Below are positions 7,239 through 16,161 of a stretch of 37,212 nucleotides of DNA, piece by piece; position 1 is the first letter of the stretch, and the number at the start of each line of letters is the position of its first letter. The notes beneath the pieces were generated by a model, which saw nothing but the letters and a program-made list of their open reading frames with translations, was not told the origin of the DNA and did no database searches. The translations under genes and the position numbers were made by a program. The DNA comes from JAEUSF01 sp964484145 (GTDB taxonomy: Bacteria; Patescibacteriota; Doudnabacteria; UBA920): positions 1-37,212 of the forward strand of contig CAZAED010000008.1 in NCBI GenBank assembly GCA_964484145.1. Reading direction: 5' to 3'.

Positions 7239-10200
7239 TTAGTTATTTAATATAAGCTTGCTTAACAATTCGCGCTTTTTAAAGCCTAACATACCTAAGG
7301 TCAGTAACATAGCAAAGCTAATACCTACGGTGTCTGCACCGGTCTTAGGAGCAACAAAGGCGCCTAAAACTTGAGGGTTATTTATATGAATAGTAACGGT
7401 ATTGCCGTAAACGTTAGTCATTGTGTAGCGTAGGTTTGAAGCAAGGCTGTATTTAACTCTTACTTTAAAGCTCTTAGAAACACTTCCGCCGGCAGGAACT
7501 GTAATTCCTGGGAAGTTTATAACATTGCCGCTAAGGCTTCCGCCGCCATTGTCTACCATGTCTGCGTAAGGCAAAACTTGGGAAAGGTCGTCAGTAATTA
7601 CAAAACTGTTTGCTGCAGCGTTTCCGCTGTTAGTGACTGTCAAAGTGTAAGTTATATAATCTTCTCGACTAGCATTTACTGAGGTGGCATCTAACTGCTG
7701 ACCGGCATAAGTAGCCTTTGTTTCGTTAATGGCTTTCTTAGAGTAAGAAAGATTAACTGTGCTGCCTTGCACCGTACCGCAGTTATAAGTACAACCGGTA
7801 GTGGCTGTTACAAACACCCAAGCATCGTCCTGAACCTGACTTACAGAATCGCCACGTACCATAGCTATATTTTGAATGCTTTGGTTAGAATTATAGTTAT
7901 AGCTGTAATTACTATTTACTCTGGCTTGGAAAGTTATAGTCTTACTGTCATTTGCAAGCAAAGTACCTAAGTTCATAGAGCCGCTTAACTGGCCGCTTAT
8001 GTAGCTAAGACCGGAAGGCAAGTTGTCAGTTAACTGAACATTGCTAACAGGTTGATTCCCTATATTTCGGACAATAATTTGGAATTCAACTGTGTCGTTG
8101 TTATTTGCGCTTACTGAGTCCTGGAAATTTTGGTAGCCGCTTGAGGTAATATTTCTTACCATTTTTTGAATGGAAAGCTGTCTGTAGTCGTTTTGACTAA
8201 CGGTATTTCCACCTTGAATATAGTAAACGGTATTGCAAGAATTATTTACACAATTTTGGTTACTTTGAGTAACTGTATTATTGTTACCGTTTATATTGCT
8301 GTTGTTGTTTTGGTTGGAACTGTTAGTAGAATTATTGTTTGTGCTGGTGTTAGTATTCGTATTGGTATTACAGGAAGCATCGCTATTATTACAATTGCCG
8401 GTTTGAACCGGAGTTGGTGTAGGAGTCGGTGGGTTAACTAAAACCTGACAGTTTGCTACCTGACCGTCGTTAGAGGTTAAGCGCACAAGTTTTGTCGCTC
8501 CGGAAAAAGCAGAAGTATAAGATGTACTAAAGCTGCTACCTGCGCCGCTTTGGTTAGTGGAGTCTAAAGCCTGCCAAGAGTAAGGGGCAGTGCCGCCTAT
8601 GGCATTAAAATGAGCCATAGCACCAATATTAACAGTTTGGTAATTTGGACTACAGGTTAAAGTTTGAGGCTGTACAGGTAAAACATTTACATGACAAACC
8701 GCGGACTTACCACCAGAACTTACAGTTACATTTTTGTCGCCGGAATTTGAATAAGCGGTATTAAAGCTAGAACTATTTGTAGTTCCGCCGTTAGTAGAGC
8801 CGGGTGCGGACCAGTTAAAGTTACCATTGCCGCCGGTGGCTGCAAAATAAACAGTTTGGTTAATGTTCGCCGTTTGATTTACCGGAGTACACACAACATC
8901 CGGCACAACAGTATCTATAATTTGAGTAGAACAGTTGGCTGTCTGGTTGCCGCTTTGAACGGTTACTGTTTTACTACCAGCAGAAGAATATACAGTGCTA
9001 AAGTTTTGGCCGTTACCTAAAGAAGGGTTGCCACCGTTTGTCCAAGAGTAACTGCCATTTCCGCCGGTAGCGGTAAAAGAAGCTGTGCTTCCTACGTTAA
9101 CCGGAGAATTTATTGCGGAACAAGACAAAGTAGGAACTTGCGGTTCTCTTACGGTCACTATCGGACAGTTGGCAATTTGCCCGTCACTTATTACAGTAAC
9201 ATTTTTAGAGCCAGAAGTACTGTACTGGGTGCTAAAAGCGGCATTGGAAGATGCGCCTCGGGTTGCCGGGTTACCAGTAGAAGCGTTAAAGGCATATACG
9301 CCGTTTCCCCCACTTGCTCTAAAGCTTACAATTTGATTTATATCAACTAAGCTAGAACCCGAGGTAATTTCACAAGTCACCTGAGAAACAGGAGGCTGGG
9401 TAACATTAACCACAGGGCAATTTACAGTTTGATTGCCGCTTGTAACAGTTACAAACTTATTTCCCGCATTTAAAAATATTGTATTAAAGTTCGACCCAGA
9501 ACCGTTAGAAGGATTACCACCGTTTGTCCAAGAGTAACTACCATTGCCTCCGGTTGCTGAAAAACTCGCGGTTTGGTTTGTATAAACATTCGGAGTTAAA
9601 GTCTGACAAGACAAATTCGGAGTCGGTTCATTAACCGTGTAAGAACCGGCCGGATTTAAAGCGCTGCAACTGTTATCTGCGCTAGCATTATTAGACATTC
9701 GGCAAGACACATTATATGTGCCGGGCTGAGTAGCACCTTGGCAGTTAAACAAAGCCGCGGTGTTTTCCCATCCGCTAAAATTACATTGGCCCGGATTGTT
9801 GCCGTCCAAAGTAATGTATCCGCTTTGCACGCCATAATCACACTTTACTGTAAATTGGCTGTTTGGATTTAAAGTACTGGTTTTAACACCGTTGTAATAA
9901 ATACCACTGGTATTAGTGTTAAAATTGCGCTGCACACAAGCTAAAACCGGCGGACGCTGCACAGTAATAGCAGACCAGCCTAAAGAACAGTTGGTAGCAC
10001 CGTTAGGAGCTGTCCAGCCTTCACCGGTAACCGTAGAAGAACCAATAGAAGAGTACCCGGCTATAACGGAGTTTCCGCTAATTGTAACTAAATTTGTATT
10101 GCTAGAAACGAACCTTCCGCCATACCAACCATAAGGAGCAGACGCTGCAGAAGTTTCGCCTTGGTTTAATATGCTTGGAGAAAGGCTAACCGAACCAGCC

Positions 10201-12038
10201 GGACAAGTTAAAGCTGGCGGTGGGTTAGAACCACAAGTTAGAGAAGGACCAACATAAGTTTTAATATCAACAATATTCTTTACTCCGTTAACATTGTTAA
10301 CTAATTTAAACACATAGCTCTGACCAGGATTTATAAAATCCGCATTTTGAGTAGAGCTTTGGGAATTGGAAAATAGTTGTTCAGAGTTGTCGCTTGAAAC
10401 ATAAACTTCAGTTTGAGTAAAGTTAGCGCTGTTCCAACTAACAATGGCGCGAGACAAACACTGGCCTGAAACCTGACCGCCGCCGCTTACTGAAATATTT
10501 CCTGTCGGAGTAAGTTGGTTACCACCACAATTTAAAGACGGACCTGTGTAGGATTTACTGTCAATTACAGCACCATCCCCAGTATCTATTAACTTAAAAG
10601 TATAAGTTTGACCTGGGTTAATAAAGTCAGCATTTTGACCGGAGGTGTTGGTTTGGGTTGTAGAAAATATCTGGTCGCTATTACCACTTACCACATGAAC
10701 TTCGGTTTGGCCGGAAAAACCTGTGCTAGACCAAGTAACCACTGCTCTAGACAAACATTGGTTAGAAATTTGATAGTTGCCATTTGCAACATTTATATAA
10801 CCACTTCTGTTTGAAGTAGCCTGACAACTTAAGCCAAAAGAGCTTTTAGTTTTAGTATCAATTAAAACATTGTTGTCGTAAAAACGAAAAGTATAATTAT
10901 GTCCGGGAACTATCCAATTAATTGGCTGATTACCCGACTCTGAACCTGAGAATAACTGATTTACTCCCGTATCGTCGCTTGACCATATTTCAATATTGTC
11001 AAAACCTTCAGTATTCCAATTAACAGTAGCGTTAACTTGATTCTGCCCAGCAATACACTGGCCTAAATCCACACTAAAGCTGGTAACTTTAGGCGCAACG
11101 TTTGTACCGCCACAATTTTGAGCTTGTGCGGTAAAACTTTTGCGGTCTAAAACTGTATTTCCGCTATATAAAATAAATTGGTACGTATGCCCAGGAGCAA
11201 TCCAATTTATATTACTATCAATCCCGGTCGGGTCAGCGTGGAATAATTGTTCACTACCGCCATTGTCGGTAAAACGAAGCTGAACATTTTCCGCATTTTG
11301 CGATGTCCAAGAAACACTTCCGTTATACAAACAAGCGGCTTGGTTAAAATTAGTAGTTCCAGCCTGAGTAATCTGACCGGTTGGATTTAGAGCAGCGCCG
11401 ACAACTTTTACTTTTATGTAAATTTGTCTTGCAAAGCCAAAACATGCGTCCTGGTCACCAATGTAAAAGCTTGCGCCACTAGAATTTGTGTTAACAGAAC
11501 CACCACCATAAATTTCACCACTACCATCTACAACTTCTAAATGCGCGCCGGAAGGCAAATTTACAGAAACCTGACCGCTGTTGTTGCCGCCCATAGCAGA
11601 ACCGCTAGCAGTATTACCAGAAAAACTAGTAGAAATACTACCACCAGAAACAGAAATCTGCCCGGAAACATTATGCGCAATAGTTTGAGCTCGGTCTAAA
11701 GTATCGGAAGCGCCGTTATGCACCCATACTCTTACATATAATTGGTCGCCGGTATTGGCTGAAATATTGTTCGAAAATGCGCCTTGCTGGCCGTTTACGT
11801 TTCTTATAGCTATGACCGGAAAATCGTGACAACCTGTACCTGCGGTACTGCCTTCAGTAGGCTGATAGGGGTTAAAAGTAGCTTCTGTTGGGGCACTATT
11901 ACAGTCCCAAAAAGCTTCAGTTAAGTTTTTAGCTCTAGGAGCCATAACTAAAACCAAAGCAAAAACAGCGGATATACTAAATACCGCTACCATTCCGGCC
12001 TTTTTTGAAAATAACATGTTTTTTATGGATTTAATCAT
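7239..12038 (-). CDS. Giant Ig-like/DUF11 repeat surface protein with sortase-type tail
   Basis: This 1599-residue protein is probably the main anchored surface protein of the cell. An N-terminal membrane segment (AVFSISAVFALVLVMA) precedes a unique domain of about 190 residues. Then come about four repeats of 90 residues (pattern W..PG-H/Q-x-Y-x-F with a closing Cys), a Cys-containing middle, and about six 65-residue repeats of the type SFSATGGNGSYSWTNGG with paired Cys. An Asn/Thr/Ser-rich linker follows, then two DUF11-type domains (IVRNIGNQPVSNVQLTDNLP; TVTNSGNAAANSFVITDDL). The end is APKTG at residues 1563-1567, a hydrophobic segment and a KKR tail, a typical sortase-sorting layout. A consensus promoter (12077-12105) and terminator frame it as a single-gene unit. 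The sortase lies just upstream. Confidence 0.88.
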   Translation of the reverse strand: MIKSIKNMLFSKKAGMVAVFSISAVFALVLVMAPRAKNLTEAFWDCNSAPTEATFNPYQPTEGSTAGTGCHDFPVIAIRNVNGQQGAFSNNISANTGDQLYVRVWVHNGASDTLDRAQTIAHNVSGQISVSGGSISTSFSGNTASGSAMGGNNSGQVSVNLPSGAHLEVVDGSGEIYGGGSVNTNSSGASFYIGDQDACFGFARQIYIKVKVVGAALNPTGQITQAGTTNFNQAACLYNGSVSWTSQNAENVQLRFTDNGGSEQLFHADPTGIDSNINWIAPGHTYQFILYSGNTVLDRKSFTAQAQNCGGTNVAPKVTSFSVDLGQCIAGQNQVNATVNWNTEGFDNIEIWSSDDTGVNQLFSGSESGNQPINWIVPGHNYTFRFYDNNVLIDTKTKSSFGLSCQATSNRSGYINVANGNYQISNQCLSRAVVTWSSTGFSGQTEVHVVSGNSDQIFSTTQTNTSGQNADFINPGQTYTFKLIDTGDGAVIDSKSYTGPSLNCGGNQLTPTGNISVSGGGQVSGQCLSRAIVSWNSANFTQTEVYVSSDNSEQLFSNSQSSTQNADFINPGQSYVFKLVNNVNGVKNIVDIKTYVGPSLTCGSNPPPALTCPAGSVSLSPSILNQGETSAASAPYGWYGGRFVSSNTNLVTISGNSVIAGYSSIGSSTVTGEGWTAPNGATNCSLGWSAITVQRPPVLACVQRNFNTNTSGIYYNGVKTSTLNPNSQFTVKCDYGVQSGYITLDGNNPGQCNFSGWENTAALFNCQGATQPGTYNVSCRMSNNASADNSCSALNPAGSYTVNEPTPNLSCQTLTPNVYTNQTASFSATGGNGSYSWTNGGNPSNGSGSNFNTIFLNAGNKFVTVTSGNQTVNCPVVNVTQPPVSQVTCEITSGSSLVDINQIVSFRASGGNGVYAFNASTGNPATRGASSNAAFSTQYSTSGSKNVTVISDGQIANCPIVTVREPQVPTLSCSAINSPVNVGSTASFTATGGNGSYSWTNGGNPSLGNGQNFSTVYSSAGSKTVTVQSGNQTANCSTQIIDTVVPDVVCTPVNQTANINQTVYFAATGGNGNFNWSAPGSTNGGTTNSSSFNTAYSNSGDKNVTVSSGGKSAVCHVNVLPVQPQTLTCSPNYQTVNIGAMAHFNAIGGTAPYSWQALDSTNQSGAGSSFSTSYTSAFSGATKLVRLTSNDGQVANCQVLVNPPTPTPTPVQTGNCNNSDASCNTNTNTNTSTNNNSTNSSNQNNNSNINGNNNTVTQSNQNCVNNSCNTVYYIQGGNTVSQNDYRQLSIQKMVRNITSSGYQNFQDSVSANNNDTVEFQIIVRNIGNQPVSNVQLTDNLPSGLSYISGQLSGSMNLGTLLANDSKTITFQARVNSNYSYNYNSNQSIQNIAMVRGDSVSQVQDDAWVFVTATTGCTYNCGTVQGSTVNLSYSKKAINETKATYAGQQLDATSVNASREDYITYTLTVTNSGNAAANSFVITDDLSQVLPYADMVDNGGGSLSGNVINFPGITVPAGGSVSKSFKVRVKYSLASNLRYTMTNVYGNTVTIHINNPQVLGAFVAPKTGADTVGISFAMLLTLGMLGFKKRELLSKLILNN

Positions 12039-12076
12039 AATAAATAAATTTAAGTTTTTTAAATTAATAACCCATA

Positions 12077-12105
12077 ATTATACACTCTTTTTTAATTATT
12101 GTCAA
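12077..12105 (-). promoter_or_regulatory. Perfect consensus sigma70-type promoter of the giant surface protein
   Basis: The minus strand has TTGACA (12105-12100), a 17-base spacer and TATAAT (12082-12077): both hexamers match consensus exactly. Predicted start of transcription is near 12070, giving a leader of about 32 bases. It is the best promoter seen in the window, which fits very high expression. Confidence 0.85.
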
Positions 12106-12203
12106 CTTCAAAATAAGAATAATGGCTTATTTAAAAGTAATTATATATTTCCCCTGATAATTCAGGCTTTGTACTGTATACCTACAATATCTTACATATA
12201 CTT

Positions 12204-12235
12204 ATATAGTTAGTTAACTATTTAACTAACTATAT
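12204..12235. repeat. Perfect 14-bp hairpin in the sortase-surface protein spacer
   Basis: ATATAGTTAGTTAA and TTAACTAACTATAT are perfectly complementary around a CTAT loop. No T-run follows. The 12039-12416 spacer otherwise holds the promoter at 12077, a weak AAATAAG/CTTATTT stem at 12111-12132, the sortase tail remnant and the palindrome at 12370. Confidence 0.7.
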
Positions 12236-12343
12236 GTATAGTACACTACTACGACTTCTATGCATACCAATTCAATTCATAACATATTATTGCTTTTATG
12301 CTTACCTTTCGGCTGCACTTAAGACAAGCTCATAAAATGTATA

Positions 12344-12367
12344 TTATCTTTCCGTTTGAGTTAGTTC
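12344..12367 (-). pseudogene. Remnant of a second sortase C-terminus (ELTQTER-stop)
   Basis: The minus strand encodes ELTQTER followed by TAA. This is the exact C-terminus of the sortase that ends at 12417 (ELTQTER then TAG). The two 24-base stretches differ at six positions, all third bases, synonymous first bases or the stop codon, so every change is silent. This suggests the tail of a diverged second sortase copy, separated from the living gene by a GC-rich palindrome. The tract is short, so chance or target duplication cannot be fully excluded. Confidence 0.5.
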
Positions 12368-12369
12368 AC

Positions 12370-12395
12370 CCCGCCTTCGCTAAAGCTACGGCGGG
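12370..12395. repeat. GC-rich palindromic repeat element
   Basis: CCCGCC and GGCGGG close a hairpin containing TTCGCTAAAGCTAC. It is GC-rich in an AT-rich spacer. Read in one frame it would encode PAFAKATAG, a string familiar to me from palindromic elements inserted in other bacterial genomes. It lies between the sortase stop and the duplicated sortase tail. Confidence 0.65.
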
Positions 12396-12416
12396 CAAGC
12401 AACAATCGATAGTGAG

Positions 12417-13880
12417 CTATCTTTCCGTCTGCGTTAACTCTCCAAAAACTACGAGCCTTTTCTGCGTAGTATTTACCGGCCAGCAGGTGGACAGCGCGAC
12501 TGTGCCAGTACCTGAATTTTCAAACTGGGCTTGGTCAGTAGCCTTAAATTCGGCTCTTCGGGTTACAACATAGTGATATTTAATAGTTTTGCCCTGTTTG
12601 TTATAAACAGTAATTACAAAAGACGAATTGTCTGCCAAATCCCCTAACTTAGAAAATACTCTGTTATATGACCCCTTTGCCCACACGTAATTACTACTAT
12701 GCCCGGAAATATAAGTAGTACCGACTTGTCCGGGCAAAGCAGTGCCGGGATAATGAACCACTCCGCTTTGAAGGTCGGCATCAAAATTCTTTGAATCTTG
12801 AGTCCAAATAACCGGAACAGAAATTTTTAAAGAAGGAATTTCTAATTGTCCTGGTTTTGTTTGGTCTATATCTGAATCTTCACCAAATAACATTGAATTC
12901 GCTCCGGTTTTAGGCGCAGTGTAAGAATTATTATTTTGCAATGTTCCGTTTATGTTATTGTTATAGTTATTATTTTGAATAATATTTGGCTGGCCACCTA
13001 AGGCGTTTACCCCGGCTCCGCTTTGATTATTTTGTGACTGCTGTATATTAGCCTGATTATTTAAACTATTTACTGAGGCCCCGGCAATGTTATTGCGAGA
13101 ATTATTTAAGTTACTTAAAGCCAGCCTGTTCATTATGACTTCCATATCAAAGTACTTGTCTAAAATTTGTTTTTGCTGGTCAGTTAAAGTATTGCCGGTT
13201 AAAGGGTTAATGCCAGCAGCAAGGGCTTGGCTATCTGCCATATTTAGACCCAAAGTATCATAAGAACGCGGGTTTAGGCCTAGTAAATACTTTTGAAAAT
13301 TAGAAAGCCCGTTGCCGGAGTTGTCAGCATTAGGTTCAATTATTTTTACATCAGATACGTCAAAATAGTATTGGGCTATCCAAGTTCTATAACTTTGTAG
13401 GTTTTGCTTCTCTAGGGCCTGAAGTGCCGTCTCTTTCTGATTCACTGCAGTTTTTGTAACAGGCTTAATTTTGTCCAAAACTGTGGACAAATCGGTCTTA
13501 CTTAAAAAGAAATAATACAAAGCCAAACCAACAACAAACACCGCCAAGTAAGGCGCGAGAGTTTTTATGGCTTTTTTCCACGGCGCTTGTTTTTCAGCAG
13601 CTTCTTCCAAAGTTTCTATTTCGTGAGATAGGTCATGACTACTATTTGCAGCGGTTAAAACCGGACTATGCGAGGCTGACGCCGCATGAGAATCTACAAC
13701 ACCCTTTGAAGTAACTTCAGAGTCTACAACAGGCAAATTTACGGGCTCATGAGCTTTTTTACTTGCCGGAGCGTGCATATTATGACCATCTTCAATTACT
13801 TTATGTAAACCCAAAAGCTGACTAACTTCTGGGGTAGCGCTAATATGTATATTCGGTTTTTCAGATTTAATTTCGCTCAT
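12417..13880 (-). CDS. Membrane-anchored sortase with Asn-rich linker and internal APKTGA motif
   Basis: A sortase is a transpeptidase that links sorted surface proteins to the envelope. From the chosen ATG (MSEIKSEK) it has 487 residues: a cytoplasmic region to about 105, a membrane helix at about 108-127, a degenerate calcium-loop motif (NADNSGNGLSNFQKYLLG, about 185-205), an Asn/Gln-rich linker (about 257-319), APKTGA at 322-327, and the sortase domain from about 346. Catalytic residues are His394 (YISGHSSNY), Cys466 (ALSTCWP) and Arg475 (TQKRLVV). The upstream in-frame ATG at 13952 would precede the predicted transcription start. The presumed substrate, with the same APKTGA, is the next gene. 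Sortase class is undetermined. Confidence 0.9.
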   Translation of the reverse strand: MSEIKSEKPNIHISATPEVSQLLGLHKVIEDGHNMHAPASKKAHEPVNLPVVDSEVTSKGVVDSHAASASHSPVLTAANSSHDLSHEIETLEEAAEKQAPWKKAIKTLAPYLAVFVVGLALYYFFLSKTDLSTVLDKIKPVTKTAVNQKETALQALEKQNLQSYRTWIAQYYFDVSDVKIIEPNADNSGNGLSNFQKYLLGLNPRSYDTLGLNMADSQALAAGINPLTGNTLTDQQKQILDKYFDMEVIMNRLALSNLNNSRNNIAGASVNSLNNQANIQQSQNNQSGAGVNALGGQPNIIQNNNYNNNINGTLQNNNSYTAPKTGANSMLFGEDSDIDQTKPGQLEIPSLKISVPVIWTQDSKNFDADLQSGVVHYPGTALPGQVGTTYISGHSSNYVWAKGSYNRVFSKLGDLADNSSFVITVYNKQGKTIKYHYVVTRRAEFKATDQAQFENSGTGTVALSTCWPVNTTQKRLVVFGELTQTER

Positions 13881-13955
13881 ACTTGAAAATTTGCTATATT
13901 TATGATGTATTAATACTAACGTAGAATTATGCATTCTATCATAATTCAACACTAT

Positions 13956-13984
13956 ATACTATCATAATTTCATACTTTTGTCAA
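13956..13984 (-). promoter_or_regulatory. Sortase promoter
   Basis: The minus strand has TTGACA (13984-13979), a 17-base spacer and TAGTAT (13961-13956). Transcription from here would start near 13949, which excludes the ATG at 13952 and supports the start at 13880. Confidence 0.55.
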
Positions 13985-14076
13985 GCCTTTATCAATAAAT
14001 TACCCTTAAATAAAACAAAAAATACAATTTAGCCCTCAAAAATAACATTTTCGGATACAAAACATGGTGCTTATTT

Positions 14077-15126
14077 ATGAGCATATTTAAAGAAATAGAA
14101 AAAGAAGAATTTAGCAAAATCAATCCGAACCCAAAACTAATTTCGGACCATAAAATTTTATTAACTGCTCTACTTATAACCACAGTAGCTATTTTTAAGT
14201 TAGCAATTTTTTTTGAAAACCCACCTAAAAATATTGAGGCCTCCGACCTGGTAATTCAAAACATTTTAAATGGTATAAATGAACAAAGGTCTTTACGCAA
14301 TTTGCCTACCTTAAACACTGACAGTAGGCTTGCCCTAGCTGCCCAAGAAAAAAGCGACGACATGCAAAAAAGACACTATTTTAGCCATACTGACCCGGAA
14401 GGAAATTTTATTTGGAATAAAATTATCGCGGCAGGCTACACACCTTACCAAACCTTAGGCGAAAATTTAGCAATTGAGTTCTATAACACTGAAAGTTTAA
14501 TTCAAGCCTGGATGAATAGTCCAACACATAGGGATAATGTCTTAAATGAAAGCTTTAAAGACCAAGGCATTGGAATTAATTTAGGTGATGAAAAACTTGG
14601 TCAATACCACTCAGCTATAACCAATACTTTTGGCTCACTATTTTCTAGCAAAGCCCCTACTCCAAGCCCAGTTCCTAAAACAACTCAAAAAAAACCTACG
14701 GGTAAGCAAACGCAAATACCGGTGACAAAAAAAAACCCAGCACCTTCGCCTACACCCATTTCGAAAACACCCGAAGTGGAGCTAACTCCTTCTATGGCTC
14801 TTCAGCCCGCAGGCACAGCCCCATCTTTAAATGTAAGGGGTCAGGAAAACTTAAGCGCGCAAAGTAGCATAAACCCTTTAAACGAAAGCGATATAACCCC
14901 TAAAAATAATAGCCTGGCTGAAAATGCAGTTATTGGGAATAATGAAAATTCATACTCCAAAAATAAAAAGTTGTCAGTTGTTTTGGCTCTACTTTTAGTT
15001 TTACTTCTCTTCGCGGACCTAAAACTACTGAGAAAAGAAAAATTTCCGGGACTCGACAAAAAAATTAATAATCTTTCTTTGTTATTTTTAGCTATTTTAT
15101 TAACCGCGCTTTTATATTGGTTTTAA
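14077..15126 (+). CDS. Membrane-anchored CAP-domain (SCP/PR1) protein
   Basis: CAP proteins are small secreted domains; the bacterial ones have no settled biochemical function. An N-terminal membrane segment (LLTALLITTVAIFKLAIFF) leads to a CAP domain at about 60-185, with the signature residues in KRHYFSHTDPEGNFIW, LGENLAIEF and AWMNSPTHRDNVL. His and Glu of the usual CAP cavity are present. A Pro/Thr/Lys-rich linker follows, then two hydrophobic helices at the C-terminus (VVLALLLVLLLFADL; LLFLAILLTALLYWF), which is uncommon for CAP proteins. The gene is followed after 4 bases by a membrane-protein gene, so the two are probably one transcript. Confidence 0.88.
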   Translation: MSIFKEIEKEEFSKINPNPKLISDHKILLTALLITTVAIFKLAIFFENPPKNIEASDLVIQNILNGINEQRSLRNLPTLNTDSRLALAAQEKSDDMQKRHYFSHTDPEGNFIWNKIIAAGYTPYQTLGENLAIEFYNTESLIQAWMNSPTHRDNVLNESFKDQGIGINLGDEKLGQYHSAITNTFGSLFSSKAPTPSPVPKTTQKKPTGKQTQIPVTKKNPAPSPTPISKTPEVELTPSMALQPAGTAPSLNVRGQENLSAQSSINPLNESDITPKNNSLAENAVIGNNENSYSKNKKLSVVLALLLVLLLFADLKLLRKEKFPGLDKKINNLSLLFLAILLTALLYWF

Positions 15127-15130
15127 TTAT

Positions 15131-16078
15131 ATGACCATAAAAACACAAAAATTTATAGCTGCTGTTTTAATTTCAGCCGCAGTATTTGGCGGTTTTGAAG
15201 CGCTTATTTATATAGTCAACTTAAACCAAATTACTATTTTTTTCTGGACAGCAGCGGCAATATGGCTATACTTGTGGGTTAAAATTAGTTTACTTTACGA
15301 CCTTCATTTTAAAAATCCTGGTGCGCTTAAAAGAGCAAAAATTAAACATGAATCAGTCACGCACTGGCTAAATAGGTCAATAAGAATACTCCTTAGCGCC
15401 TTTTGGGACCGGATTAAACATTTTCGTGAGTGGAAAACTTTTTCTTCCTGGCTAAATTATTTGCTTTTGCCGGGAATAATATTTTGGTCAACCGTAGTAA
15501 TGCTTTATTTGAATTTAGGCCGCTTTATGCTCCAGCAATGTTTTGTGGTTTTGTCGGGCATTGCTCTAATTGCCGCATACTGGCATATAAAGGAAATTTA
15601 CACAGCCAAAGAAGAAAAAGTTTCTTTAAAGAATTTCGCTGTTTTGTCAGCGGTAAAAATTTACACGGCGCTTGCCGCTTATGGAGCCGCCATACAGTAC
15701 GCCAAATACAATTGCGACTTCATAAGTCCCTTATGGTTTTTAACCATAGTTTTCTGTGTAACCTTCCTGCTAATATACCAGGCATTGTTTCAGCATAAAT
15801 TTACAAATTTTAAAAATATGCTCTGGACTCTGGGCATTGCTTTATGCCAGGGACTTTTAGGTTACGCGGTCTACATGTTTTGGGGATACGAATACCTAAC
15901 CGCTTCAATATTTTTAGCGGCTTTCTACAACATGTTTTGGGGAATTTTTCACCACAGCCTTGAGGGCACCTTAAACAAAAGGGTTTTTTGGGAAACCATA
16001 ATTGTTTCTATTTTTATTGCGGTTTTTGCACTCAGCGCCACTAATTTCAGGGCGCAAATACTGCCTGCGTGCTTTTAG
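15131..16078 (+). CDS. Polytopic membrane protein of unknown function
   Basis: I do not recognise this protein. It has 315 residues with about eight hydrophobic segments, an amphipathic basic stretch after the second (about residues 60-95, including KRAKIKHESVTHWLNRSIR) and conserved-looking aromatic residues near the C-terminus (FYNMFWGIFHHSLEGTLN). A paired His motif in that last part could bind a metal or cofactor, but this is speculative. It follows the CAP-domain gene by 4 bases and ends at a bidirectional terminator. It could be an enzyme or transporter partner of the CAP protein. Confidence 0.8.
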   Translation: MTIKTQKFIAAVLISAAVFGGFEALIYIVNLNQITIFFWTAAAIWLYLWVKISLLYDLHFKNPGALKRAKIKHESVTHWLNRSIRILLSAFWDRIKHFREWKTFSSWLNYLLLPGIIFWSTVVMLYLNLGRFMLQQCFVVLSGIALIAAYWHIKEIYTAKEEKVSLKNFAVLSAVKIYTALAAYGAAIQYAKYNCDFISPLWFLTIVFCVTFLLIYQALFQHKFTNFKNMLWTLGIALCQGLLGYAVYMFWGYEYLTASIFLAAFYNMFWGIFHHSLEGTLNKRVFWETIIVSIFIAVFALSATNFRAQILPACF

Positions 16079-16111
16079 CAGAGTCATAAATCTACAAATC
16101 AAAACAACTAT

Positions 16112-16139
16112 AAAAATGCCCATTCATTCGGGCATTTTT
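16112..16139. terminator. Bidirectional terminator between convergent operons
   Basis: AAAAATGCCC and GGGCATTTTT form a perfect 10-bp stem with an 8-base loop. It lies between the plus-strand membrane-protein gene and the minus-strand rmlA, with A/T tracts on both sides. Confidence 0.88.
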
Positions 16140-16161
16140 ATACGTATAATAATATTTTTTA

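Noticed and set aside
8700..9600. Regularly spaced repeats as a possible CRISPR array
   Set aside because: They are protein-level repeats of about 65 codons in one open frame, degenerate at the DNA level; no short identical repeats with unique spacers were seen anywhere in the window.
7767..10814. Several long plus-strand frames across the giant surface-protein gene
   Set aside because: They are antisense shadows: the repetitive, Thr/Ser/Asn-rich coding strand leaves few stops on the other strand, and their translations match no family.
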